Shown here: positions 1 to 5,478 of the stretch, piece by piece | Position numbering within the stretch: position 1 is the stretch's first letter | Layout of the letters: every line of letters starts with the position of its first letter | Origin: Rhodospirillaceae bacterium | GTDB lineage: Bacteria; Pseudomonadota; Alphaproteobacteria; UBA8366; GCA-2717185 | NCBI GenBank assembly: GCA_018660965.1 | Contig: JABJJH010000558.1 | Coordinates: 1-5,478, forward strand | DNA: 5,478 nucleotides | Reading direction: 5' to 3' | Notes under the pieces: model-generated | The model's database searches: none | Told to the model about the DNA's origin: nothing | The model's input: only the letters and a program-made list of their open reading frames with translations | Made by a program: the position numbers and the translations under genes

Positions 1-718
1 CGACCGCCCCTTCCAGCGTGTCGAACTGGCATACCGCCGCCGACATCGATTCAGGAATGCCGTAGAGGCGCAATTGCACTTCGGTAATGACGCCCAAGGT
101 GCCTTCCGAGCCAACGAATAGCCGCGTCAAATCATACCCGGCGGCCGATTTACGCGCCCGCCCGCCGGTTTTGATGATGCGGCCATCGGCCATGACCACG
201 GTCAGACCGAGAACGTTTTCGCGCATGGTGCCATAGCGAACGGCGTTGGTGCCGCTGGCGCGCGTCGCCGTCATACCGCCGAGCGAGGCGTCGGCGCCGG
301 GATCGATGGGAAAGAACAACCCGGTGTCGCGCAGGGCCTCGTTCAACTGTTTCCGGCGCACGCCCGCCTGCACCCGGCAATCCAGATCCTCGCTGTTAAT
401 CTCCAGGATCGTATCCATTTCACTAACGTCGAGGCACACCCCGCCGCAAACGGCGACGACATGGCCTTCCAACGATGTGCCTGTTCCATAGGGAATGATC
501 GGCACGTCATGTCGCGCGCAGATTTTCACCAGTTCGCTGACTTCCGCCGTCGAATGCGCAAAACAAACCGCGTCCGGCGGGATCGGCGAAAAATAATCCT
601 CGCCGCTGCCATGATGGTCGCGCACGGCGGCGGCGGTCGAGACCCTGTCGCCGATAACGCCGCGCAGTTCCTCTATGAACGCCTCTGAAACCGGCTCAAT
701 CGCCTGATTCGCCATCAT
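1..718 (-). CDS. FAD-linked oxidase, D-lactate dehydrogenase (cytochrome)/glycolate oxidase GlcD type, N-terminal part
   Basis: This is the first 239 codons of a flavoprotein that oxidises a 2-hydroxy acid, most likely D-lactate or glycolate, to the 2-oxo acid and passes electrons to a cytochrome or quinone. The visible part is the FAD-binding PCMH domain. It shows the PP-loop PYGTGTSLEGH (residues 76-86), PIDPGADASLGG (137-148), ATRASGTNAVRYGTMRENVLG (151-171), the GGRARKSAAGYDLTRLF segment (185-201) and VGSEGTLGVITEV (202-214). These fit the LDHD/Dld1/GlcD family, usually about 460-500 residues. The substrate-binding C-terminal half lies beyond the window. Two adjacent in-frame ATGs occur (718 and 715). 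I chose 718 because a weak GAAAG lies about 6 nt upstream. No signal peptide is visible, which suggests a cytoplasmic or peripheral membrane location. It lies 94 bp downstream of the DUF6134-like gene on the same strand. The family is certain; the exact substrate is inference. Confidence 0.93.
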   Translation of the reverse strand, partial: MMANQAIEPVSEAFIEELRGVIGDRVSTAAAVRDHHGSGEDYFSPIPPDAVCFAHSTAEVSELVKICARHDVPIIPYGTGTSLEGHVVAVCGGVCLDVSEMDTILEINSEDLDCRVQAGVRRKQLNEALRDTGLFFPIDPGADASLGGMTATRASGTNAVRYGTMRENVLGLTVVMADGRIIKTGGRARKSAAGYDLTRLFVGSEGTLGVITEVQLRLYGIPESMSAAVCQFDTLEGAV

Positions 719-812
719 CAATATCTTTCAGTCATGTACCCGGCAATCAATGCGCAAGGCATTCGTGACAGCCCGTTTTCATCCCGAACTTCATTCCGAA
801 TCTCATATAGAC
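719..812 (-). other. Intergenic spacer between DUF6134-like gene and FAD oxidase
   Basis: This 94 bp stretch separates two minus-strand genes. I see no hairpin followed by a T-run, so read-through from the DUF6134-like gene into the oxidase is plausible. There is also no convincing promoter. The only translation signal is a weak GAAAG before the oxidase start. A short ATG ORF just upstream (from 735) stops after five codons. Confidence 0.4.
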
Positions 813-1469
813 TTACAACATCCGGAACTGCAAATCCGAACCGTCTTCGCCCGCGAACCGGACCTTGACGAGCATGCCTGCGGCATCATACCAGAGCTCC
901 CGGTCGAGATCACCGGTCATGACGTAACGCCGGGCCCGGATGGTCTCGCCGCGAACGGTAATCTCTTCCCATTTCGCATCGCCGACATCCACCGTCATGA
1001 CGGCGCCGTCAGCGGGGTCGATCAATTGTCCGGCGCGCGCCATATCCTGGCGCCAAAGACTGGAGGGAACGGCGTCACGGCCAACGTCACGCTCCTCGCC
1101 ATTCACGCTCAACACCAATCCCGCGCCGTTCGGCCGCACGACGACATCGAAGGTTTCTCCGTTGTCATTCGTTTTGGCGCGTAATTCCCGAAGGACGCCG
1201 CCAACCCAAACCTCATGGGCTTCGTGTTCGAACAGGTACACGGGAATGAACAAAAACCGATAGTCCACCTCGACCTTGATGCGAACGTCGAGCCGGTCGT
1301 CCTGGCGTGTGAAGGTCACCTCGTGCAAGCCAATATCCTCGCCGTTTCGTTGAATGGCGAAACTTCGGCCATCCCCCGGAACCACGACGGACAGGGCGCT
1401 CGTCGCGGTCGCAACCAAGACAAACAACGCCGTGACGGCAGCGCAAAACGGCAAAGGCCGTAAGAACAT
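813..1469 (-). CDS. Secreted DUF6134-like protein of unknown function
   Basis: This 218-residue protein has a clear Sec signal peptide: a short basic start (MFLR), a hydrophobic stretch over residues 8-24, and a probable cut near ATSA-LS (25/26). The mature part is predicted to be periplasmic or secreted and mostly beta-strand. Segments that recall the DUF6134 family are FAIQRNGEDIGLHEVTFTR (37-55), the VDYRFLFIPVYLFEHEAHEVW strand pair (68-88), LRELRAKTNDNGETF (93-107) and the end ELWYDAAGMLVKVRFAGEDGS (191-211). The family has no established biochemical role, and I see no catalytic motif. The start at 1469 is supported by GGGAG at 1476-1480 with a 6 nt spacer and by the signal peptide beginning there. 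It is divergent from the exported DUF1194 gene and upstream of the FAD oxidase. The family call is from memory of the motif pattern. Confidence 0.85.
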   Translation of the reverse strand: MFLRPLPFCAAVTALFVLVATATSALSVVVPGDGRSFAIQRNGEDIGLHEVTFTRQDDRLDVRIKVEVDYRFLFIPVYLFEHEAHEVWVGGVLRELRAKTNDNGETFDVVVRPNGAGLVLSVNGEERDVGRDAVPSSLWRQDMARAGQLIDPADGAVMTVDVGDAKWEEITVRGETIRARRYVMTGDLDRELWYDAAGMLVKVRFAGEDGSDLQFRML

Positions 1470-1571
1470 CGGGGACTCCCATGGTTAGCCGACCCTGTTC
1501 TATCGCGAAAAGCGCCGCCAGAGGCAATAAATTTTCCGCGATCACCAACCCGCTCGTTTAGAATACCTTGC
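1470..1571. promoter_or_regulatory. Divergent intergenic region with weak promoter candidates
   Basis: These 102 bp separate the starts of two divergent genes for exported proteins and must hold both promoters unless transcription enters from elsewhere. On the plus strand, TAGAAT at 1559-1564 is a 5/6 match to the -10 consensus but has no good -35. It would place the transcript start almost on the ATG at 1572. On the minus strand, a TTGCCT-like -35 (1522-1527) lies 19 bp from a TAGAAC-like -10 (1497-1502); both are weak. An AT-rich patch, AATAAATTTT, lies at 1526-1535. These assignments are tentative. Confidence 0.35.
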
Positions 1572-2462
1572 ATGACCTCAGACCACGACAGAAACCATGG
1601 CGCGCCGGGCATAACCCGCATCCTTTTGACGTGCGCCGTGGTTTTTATGTGCCAAACCGTGACCGCCGCCCGCGCGCTGGACGTATCATTGGAACTGATT
1701 CTCGCCGTCGACTGCTCCTCCAGCGTGGAGCCCGGCGAATTCGCCTTGCAGAAGCAAGGCATCGCCGACGCCTTCCGGCACCCGACCGTGGTCAAGGCGA
1801 TCAGCGCCGCCGCGCCAAACGGAATCGCAATTACCCTGGTGCAATGGTCGGGCGCCAGCGCGCACTCTCAAACGCTCGGCTGGATGCGCGTCTCTGATCG
1901 AGAAAGCGCGGAGCGGGCCGCACGGGCGATAGAAACCGCGCCACGATTTTTGCGATGGGGCGCAACGGCGATTGGCGAGGCCATTGCGTATTCTCTCACG
2001 CTGTTCGAGGACAATGGCTTTGAGGGCCTCCGCAAGGTTATCGACATTTCCGGGGACGGCGCATCCAACCAGGGAACATTCCCCATTTACACCCGGGAAG
2101 TTGCGGCGAAGGCGGGCGTCACGGTGAACGGGTTGGCGATCTTGAACGACGACCCGTCGCTCGATATTTATTACCGCCAACAGGTCATCGCGGGCGCGCG
2201 CGCCTTTGTGGAGCAGGCGGCGCGGTTTGAGGATTTCGCCGTGGCGATGCGCCGCAAGTTGATTCGCGAAATTGGCAGTCCGCCTTCGGCGCGCTCACCC
2301 GTTGAAACAGGCCGTCAATTGGCGAAGACCACCTCGACCGCGCCCAGCGCGCCAAAATCAGCAACGACCGTGCTGCCCGGCGGGGCCTTGAAAATGCCCA
2401 TCGTACTGCCGGTGGTGACCCAATCGCCCGACTTCAGACCCTTGCCGCGACTGGACAGGTGA
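1572..2462 (+). CDS. Exported DUF1194 (von Willebrand factor A-like) protein with antisense C-terminal extension
   Basis: This 296-residue protein belongs to the DUF1194 family, a vWA-like fold with a metal-ion-dependent adhesion site. It has a signal peptide with a hydrophobic core at residues 17-31 and a probable cut after TAARA (35). The first strand ELILAVDCSSSV carries the DxSxS motif (D47, S49, S51). GATAIGEA supplies T132, and VIDISGDGASNQG supplies D162, so the MIDAS set looks complete. Family landmarks continue through GVTVNGLAILND (182-193), LDIYYRQQVIAGARAFV (197-213) and FAVAMRRKLIREIG (222-235). That last segment is where members usually end. The remaining 61 residues look unrelated, and the final 49 codons overlap the hydratase gene antisense. 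The ligand is unknown; protein binding outside the cytoplasmic membrane is inferred. No clear Shine-Dalgarno precedes the ATG, but the signal peptide fits this start. Confidence 0.9.
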   Translation: MTSDHDRNHGAPGITRILLTCAVVFMCQTVTAARALDVSLELILAVDCSSSVEPGEFALQKQGIADAFRHPTVVKAISAAAPNGIAITLVQWSGASAHSQTLGWMRVSDRESAERAARAIETAPRFLRWGATAIGEAIAYSLTLFEDNGFEGLRKVIDISGDGASNQGTFPIYTREVAAKAGVTVNGLAILNDDPSLDIYYRQQVIAGARAFVEQAARFEDFAVAMRRKLIREIGSPPSARSPVETGRQLAKTTSTAPSAPKSATTVLPGGALKMPIVLPVVTQSPDFRPLPRLDR

Positions 2463-3094
2463 TTGGCGATCCAGGTTAACGAATTCAAAGGATTACCCAT
2501 GACCGCGGCGCCGGACCCGGACGCCACGACCTCGCCGTCGACCTTCACATCCGCCTTTGCGGCCGCTAAATCCAGAGCGCGCCAATCCGCAATCGCCGCC
2601 CCGTGCACGAAAGACGCGTTGCCGCAGTGATCCGCGATGACCGCGACCCCGCCATGCGCCCCACCGGTCGCAACACGGCTATCGACGACCTCGATGGCGG
2701 GATGCAGGGTTCCGGCGGCGGCGGCGACCTCCTCAAGCGTATAGGGCGTCTCGCGCGGGGGCAGGTTTCCCGACATCCTGAACCCGAATTCAGCCTCCAC
2801 CCCGCGCCACGACTCTGCCGGCAGATTCAGGTTTGCGGGGCTTGGCACGATATAGGGCGCGAAAAGCGGCCCGCAGGCGGGTCCATCCACACCCATCGCC
2901 TTTTGTCCCGCTTCGTTGGTGAATGCGGCCTTCCAACCGCCAATGGGTAATTGGAATTGGATTATAATTTCATCCAGAACGTCGTGGGCCTCCACCTGGT
3001 TCGCGGGAAATTCACCGCCGGGGAAATCTTCAAGGATGGAATGTTCGAGTCGCGCGTTTATCAACGCCTCGGCGATTTCGACCGGATCAATCAT
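2315..3094 (-). CDS. 2-keto-4-pentenoate hydratase (MhpD)/fumarylacetoacetase-like family protein
   Basis: This 259-residue cytoplasmic protein has the usual length of the MhpD-type hydratases, metal-dependent enzymes that hydrate 2-hydroxypenta-2,4-dienoate-like enols in meta-cleavage pathways. Related members decarboxylate or hydrolyse 2-oxo acids. Visible landmarks are GGWKAAF (52-58), the metal-site segment VEAEFGFRM (99-107; E100 and E102), HPAIEVVDSR (131-140; E135 as the likely third ligand), and VMGNPLNSLTWIANHLSSRGKGL (198-220), followed by GDWVTTGSTMGI (223-234). The start at 3094 has AAAGGAA at 3101-3107 in good position. It lies 64 bp downstream of the EF-G-like gene with no terminator between, so co-transcription is likely. 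No other aromatic-degradation genes are in the window, so the true substrate is open. Its last 148 bp overlap the convergent DUF1194 frame. Confidence 0.9.
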   Translation of the reverse strand: MIDPVEIAEALINARLEHSILEDFPGGEFPANQVEAHDVLDEIIIQFQLPIGGWKAAFTNEAGQKAMGVDGPACGPLFAPYIVPSPANLNLPAESWRGVEAEFGFRMSGNLPPRETPYTLEEVAAAAGTLHPAIEVVDSRVATGGAHGGVAVIADHCGNASFVHGAAIADWRALDLAAAKADVKVDGEVVASGSGAAVMGNPLNSLTWIANHLSSRGKGLKSGDWVTTGSTMGIFKAPPGSTVVADFGALGAVEVVFAN

Positions 3095-3158
3095 GGATGC
3101 TTCCTTTACGTTTACTGGCTTTCTGAACGGGTCCTGGCTTTGCTAACGAGATGGGCGG
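3095..3158 (-). other. Spacer between EF-G-like gene and hydratase gene
   Basis: The 64 bp gap holds no hairpin with a T-run and no obvious promoter. It does hold the hydratase ribosome-binding site (AAAGGAA, 3101-3107). The absence of a terminator supports one transcript for the two genes. Confidence 0.45.
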
Positions 3159-5183
3159 TCACGCCATGGCTTCCTTGCGTTGCTGTACGACCTGATCGGC
3201 TTCACGACCCGACAATTCGTTCAGATGGTCGAACGACCAGTCGAAAGTACCGATCCCCTGCGTCAAGGATCGCAGGTCGATGATCAGATCATGCAATTCA
3301 GACTGCGGCATGAAGGCTTCCACGACATCCCAGCCATCCCAACCGTCCTTGGCGTTGAAGCCGAGTATCTGGCCGCGCCGCTTGGTCACCGTTCCCTGGG
3401 CGCGCGCGGTGAAGTCGTTCGGCACTGAAATCCCGACCTTACACACCGGCTCCAGCAGGATTGGCGCGCATTGGGGCAGCCCGTCCTTCATCGCCAGAAT
3501 GCCAGCGCGCCGAAACGCCATGTCCGAACTGTCAACGGCGTGATGCTGGCCATCGAACAAGGTCACCGACACATCGACGACCTGGAATCCCAGCGGCCCT
3601 TCGGTCAGATATTCCTTCACGCCAGCTTCCACGGCCGGGATATAGTTTTTCGGCACCGATCCGCCGTGAATTTTATCCTCGAACGCGAATCCGGAACCAC
3701 GCGCCAAGGGTTTGATTTCGATCTGGATGTCGCCGAATTCCCCATGGCCGCCGCTTTGTTTTTTATGGCGCGCATGCTGCTTGATTGGTTTGCGAATGGT
3801 TTCTTTGTAGGGGATCAACGGCTTATCGGTGCTGATCGAAACATTATATCGCTTGTTCAGCTTTTCGATGGCGACCTGTAAATGAATATCGCCCTGCCCC
3901 CACAACAACATTTGATGCGTGTCGTTGCAGTGCTCGACGCTCAACGAAGGGTCTTCGTCGATAAGTTTCGCGATGGCGGTCGATAGCTTGACTTCGTCTT
4001 CTCGTTTTTCGGAATGGACCGCGTGTGAATACAGCGGGCGCAAGGGTTCCGGCCAACCGCTCTGTTTCAATTGGTCACCACACAGGGATTGCCCGGTATG
4101 AACGGCGTCAAGCCGCCCAAGCGCCACCACCTCGCCAACGCCAGCGCTGGCTATTTTTTCCTGATCGTGGCCCATCAACCGGTACATTCCGCCGATGCGG
4201 TCATCCCCGGCCATCATCCCGTCCTTGACCGCGCCGCGCCACACCCGCACGACCGACAATTTACCGGAATGGGGCATGTGGTAGCTTTTGAACACGGTCG
4301 CGAACGGGTCAGTCGCCCCTTCCACGCCCAACCGCGCCAACGCGGCGCCGGAGTCCGGCGTTTCATGCCGCAACGCCTTCATCAACCGAAGCACGCCGTT
4401 GTTGTGTTCCGCCGCGCCGATAAAGACGGGCGCGACGCTGTGCTCGGCTAAATCCTTGGCCAGATAATCGTACACATCCTCTTTCGGCGGAACCGTGTCT
4501 TCCAGCAACATTTCCAGCAACGGGTCATCGTAATTCGAAAGTTCCTCCAGTAATTCCTGGCGGGCTTCCGATTCGCGATTCTGCATTTCATCGGGAATTT
4601 CGATCAACGCCGATGGTTCGCCGGGCTTGTAGACGTAAGCCCGCTCCGACACCAGATCGACATACCCGGTGACTTTTTCACCCGCCCGGATCGGGACATG
4701 GCGTAGAACCAATGGTCGGCTGGATACGCCTTGCAGGGCGCTCAAAATGTCGCGAACGCGGGTGGCCGCTGTATCCATTTTGTTTATGAAGATGATGTAG
4801 GGAATGTCGTGTTCGTTCAGAAAATGCAGCAACGGCGCGGTGACGATCGCGCGATCCGGCTCCGGATCCACGACGACAACAGCGATATCGGCGACCATCA
4901 ACGCCGCCTGGGCTTCCTGCCAGAACTCAATCGATCCCGGACAGTCCAGGAAGGTCCAGCGCTCGCCCAGGAAGGTCCCGTTGCCAACTGAAATTTCGGT
5001 GCTCATGTGTCGCGCGCGGGCTTCCGGCGCGGCGTCGCCAACCGTGTTGCCCTCTTTTACCGTACCTTGTCGATGGATTGCGTCGCAGGTGTGCAGCAAC
5101 GTCTCCAGCAATGTCGTCTTGCCGCTGAGATAGGGGCCGACAATCGCCGCGCAACGCGGCCCCGAAGGTGCTCTTTCCGCCAT
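3159..5183 (-). CDS. Elongation factor G-like translational GTPase (EF-G paralogue)
   Basis: This 674-residue protein spans all EF-G domains and is slightly shorter than canonical EF-G (about 690-704). The G domain has the P-loop GPYLSGKT (16-23), a switch I threonine candidate T62 in HMSTEIS, the G3 box DCPGSIEF (80-87) and NKMD (134-137). Domain II begins near FATVFKSYHMPHSGKLSVVRVW. Domain III includes DPSLSVEHCNDTHQMLLWGQGD. Domain IV keeps QSGGHGEFGDI, GGSVPKNYIPAVEAGVKE and AVDSSDMAFRRAG. Domain V ends with the RSLTQGIGTFDWSFDHL segment. Canonical EF-G has DTPGHxDF with a catalytic histidine; here it is Ser84. The P-loop also departs from the usual GHIDAGKT. Both changes point to a paralogue rather than the housekeeping fusA, which normally sits with rpsL/rpsG/tufA. 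Paralogues of this sort can bind GTP without normal ribosome-stimulated hydrolysis (known for mycobacterial EF-G2). The actual role here is unknown. Confidence 0.93.
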   Translation of the reverse strand: MAERAPSGPRCAAIVGPYLSGKTTLLETLLHTCDAIHRQGTVKEGNTVGDAAPEARARHMSTEISVGNGTFLGERWTFLDCPGSIEFWQEAQAALMVADIAVVVVDPEPDRAIVTAPLLHFLNEHDIPYIIFINKMDTAATRVRDILSALQGVSSRPLVLRHVPIRAGEKVTGYVDLVSERAYVYKPGEPSALIEIPDEMQNRESEARQELLEELSNYDDPLLEMLLEDTVPPKEDVYDYLAKDLAEHSVAPVFIGAAEHNNGVLRLMKALRHETPDSGAALARLGVEGATDPFATVFKSYHMPHSGKLSVVRVWRGAVKDGMMAGDDRIGGMYRLMGHDQEKIASAGVGEVVALGRLDAVHTGQSLCGDQLKQSGWPEPLRPLYSHAVHSEKREDEVKLSTAIAKLIDEDPSLSVEHCNDTHQMLLWGQGDIHLQVAIEKLNKRYNVSISTDKPLIPYKETIRKPIKQHARHKKQSGGHGEFGDIQIEIKPLARGSGFAFEDKIHGGSVPKNYIPAVEAGVKEYLTEGPLGFQVVDVSVTLFDGQHHAVDSSDMAFRRAGILAMKDGLPQCAPILLEPVCKVGISVPNDFTARAQGTVTKRRGQILGFNAKDGWDGWDVVEAFMPQSELHDLIIDLRSLTQGIGTFDWSFDHLNELSGREADQVVQQRKEAMA

Positions 5184-5273
5184 GACATGGTCCTCCCGTA
5201 CGGTATTGATTTTGTGTTCAGTCGCTTATTCGGTCTTCCTTTTTGTTCTCGCGAATTTGTTTTCACCGCGAAG
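5184..5273 (-). other. A-rich leader of the EF-G-like gene
   Basis: The sequence between the candidate -10 and the EF-G-like start is richer in A than the surrounding genes. It holds a second purine-rich AAAAAGGAAG (about 5236-5245) that is not followed by a convincing start codon. I see no recognisable riboswitch or stable hairpin. Confidence 0.3.
5191..5197 (-). promoter_or_regulatory. Strong Shine-Dalgarno of the EF-G-like gene
   Basis: GGGAGGA on the minus strand lies 7 nt before the ATG at 5183. It decides for this start over the out-of-frame ATG at 5188, which is only 2 nt from the motif. Confidence 0.8.
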
Positions 5274-5279
5274 ATTATA
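5274..5279 (-). promoter_or_regulatory. Candidate -10 box for the EF-G-like gene
   Basis: A perfect TATAAT lies on the minus strand, downstream of the intrinsic terminator and about 90 bp before the EF-G-like start. It predicts a transcript start near 5267 and an A-rich leader of roughly 83 nt. No good -35 exists at 16-18 bp; the nearest TTG-type hexamer (5301-5306) is 21 bp away. The promoter may therefore be weak, activator-dependent, or misassigned. Confidence 0.45.
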
Positions 5280-5307
5280 TTGTGAAACGCCTGCCGCGCG
5301 ATGCAAG

Positions 5308-5337
5308 AAAAAACCGCCCCGGCGATGGCCGTGGGCG
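5308..5337 (-). terminator. Rho-independent terminator
   Basis: On the minus strand, CGCCC-A-CGGC pairs with GCCG-GGGCG around a CATC loop, giving a nine-pair GC stem with one bulged A. It is followed by G and six T. Flanking AAAA/TTTT can extend the stem. It is placed to end transcription of the gene whose tail lies at 5434-5478, before the EF-G-like promoter. On the plus strand the same stem is followed by ATTTTAAT, so weaker bidirectional action is possible. Confidence 0.85.
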
Positions 5338-5366
5338 ATTTTAATATTGCGCTGTGAACTGAAAGG

Positions 5367-5456
5367 TTAACGCCGCGCCGCGCAGGCGCCCCCGAACGAT
5401 CAGCGTAGCGCGGCGCAGGCGCCCCCCGAACGATTAGCGCAGCGCGGCGCAGGCGC
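5367..5456 (-). repeat. 33-34 bp tandem repeat, about 2.7 copies, covering a gene's 3' end
   Basis: Read on the minus strand, three copies start with GCGCCTGCGC at 5456, 5422 and 5389. Copy 1 (5456-5423, 34 bp) and copy 2 (5422-5390, 33 bp) differ by two substitutions and one G in a G-run. Copy 3 (5389-5367) is partial and more diverged. Copy 1 includes the last seven codons of the upstream gene, counting the stop. Each copy has a stop triplet at the same internal place (TAA, TGA, TAA), but the first two are out of frame with one another because of the 34 bp spacing. Confidence 0.8.
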
Positions 5457-5478
5457 GCTGAATGCGCTGGCAGGCGTC
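5434..5478 (-). CDS. C-terminal end of an unidentified upstream gene
   Basis: The minus-strand frame entering at the window edge reads DACQRIQRACAALR and then TAA at 5434-5436. The amphipathic, Arg/Ala/Cys-containing pattern looks like a C-terminal helix. The strong same-strand terminator at 5308-5337 implies that a transcribed gene ends just upstream. Fourteen residues are too few to name a family; several aminotransferase-like proteins end in similar helices, but that is only a guess. The other two minus-strand frames are less attractive, though not excluded. Confidence 0.45.
   Translation of the reverse strand, partial: DACQRIQRACAALR

Noticed and set aside
750..1184. Long plus-strand open frame of 144 codons
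   Set aside because: It is antisense to the DUF6134-like gene, which has a signal peptide, a ribosome-binding site and family motifs. The plus frame has no recognisable domain.
1686..2180. Minus-strand open frame of 164 codons
   Set aside because: It is a shadow of the DUF1194 gene. Its translation is Arg/Ala-rich with no motif, while the plus frame has a complete MIDAS set.
2281..2291. Small hairpin CGCC-TTC-GGCG as a terminator for the convergent genes
   Set aside because: The stem is only four pairs and no T-run follows on either strand.
3471..3881. Plus-strand open frame of 136 codons inside the EF-G-like gene
   Set aside because: The opposite strand encodes conserved EF-G domains III-V. 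The plus frame shows no family features.
5057..5266. Leader peptide beginning at a GTG in the EF-G-like leader
   Set aside because: The frame overlaps deep into the EF-G-like gene, has no ribosome-binding site at its start, and shows no regulatory codon run.
5367..5456. CRISPR array
   Set aside because: Adjacent copies leave no variable spacers, there are fewer than three full units, and no cas gene is present. It is a simple tandem repeat.

Overview
The window looks like ordinary chromosomal DNA from a moderately GC-rich alphaproteobacterium. Three things suggest this: a DUF1194 von Willebrand A-like secreted protein, a DUF6134-type secreted protein, and a divergent EF-G paralogue with a DCPGS box. 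From memory, all three resemble families common in Alphaproteobacteria. No database search was possible. I see no phage, transposon, CRISPR, tRNA or rRNA signature.

Layout from left to right. (1) 1-718, minus: N-terminal half of an FAD-linked oxidase of the D-lactate/glycolate dehydrogenase type, cut by the window edge. (2) 813-1469, minus: a secreted DUF6134-like protein, 94 bp upstream of the oxidase and possibly co-transcribed with it. (3) 1470-1571: a short divergent promoter region. (4) 1572-2462, plus: an exported DUF1194 (vWA-like) protein with an intact MIDAS signature. Its last 49 codons run antisense over the end of the next gene. (5) 2315-3094, minus: a hydratase of the 2-keto-4-pentenoate hydratase (MhpD)/fumarylacetoacetase-like superfamily. 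(6) 3159-5183, minus: a full-length EF-G-like translational GTPase whose G3 box lacks the catalytic histidine. It lies 64 bp upstream of the hydratase with no terminator between them. (7) 5184-5433: its leader and promoter, a strong intrinsic terminator, and a 33-34 bp tandem repeat. (8) 5434-5478, minus: the last 14 codons of an unidentified upstream gene.

The gene set does not make one obvious pathway. The minus-strand EF-G-like/hydratase pair forms one probable transcription unit. The DUF6134/oxidase pair forms another. The DUF1194 gene is divergent from the second and convergent with the first. The points most worth a second look are the 148 bp antisense overlap of the DUF1194 and hydratase 3' ends, the His-to-Ser change in the EF-G-like GTPase, and the tandem triplication of a gene's 3' end with a stop codon kept at the same place in each copy. 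I do not see evidence for a new multi-gene system.
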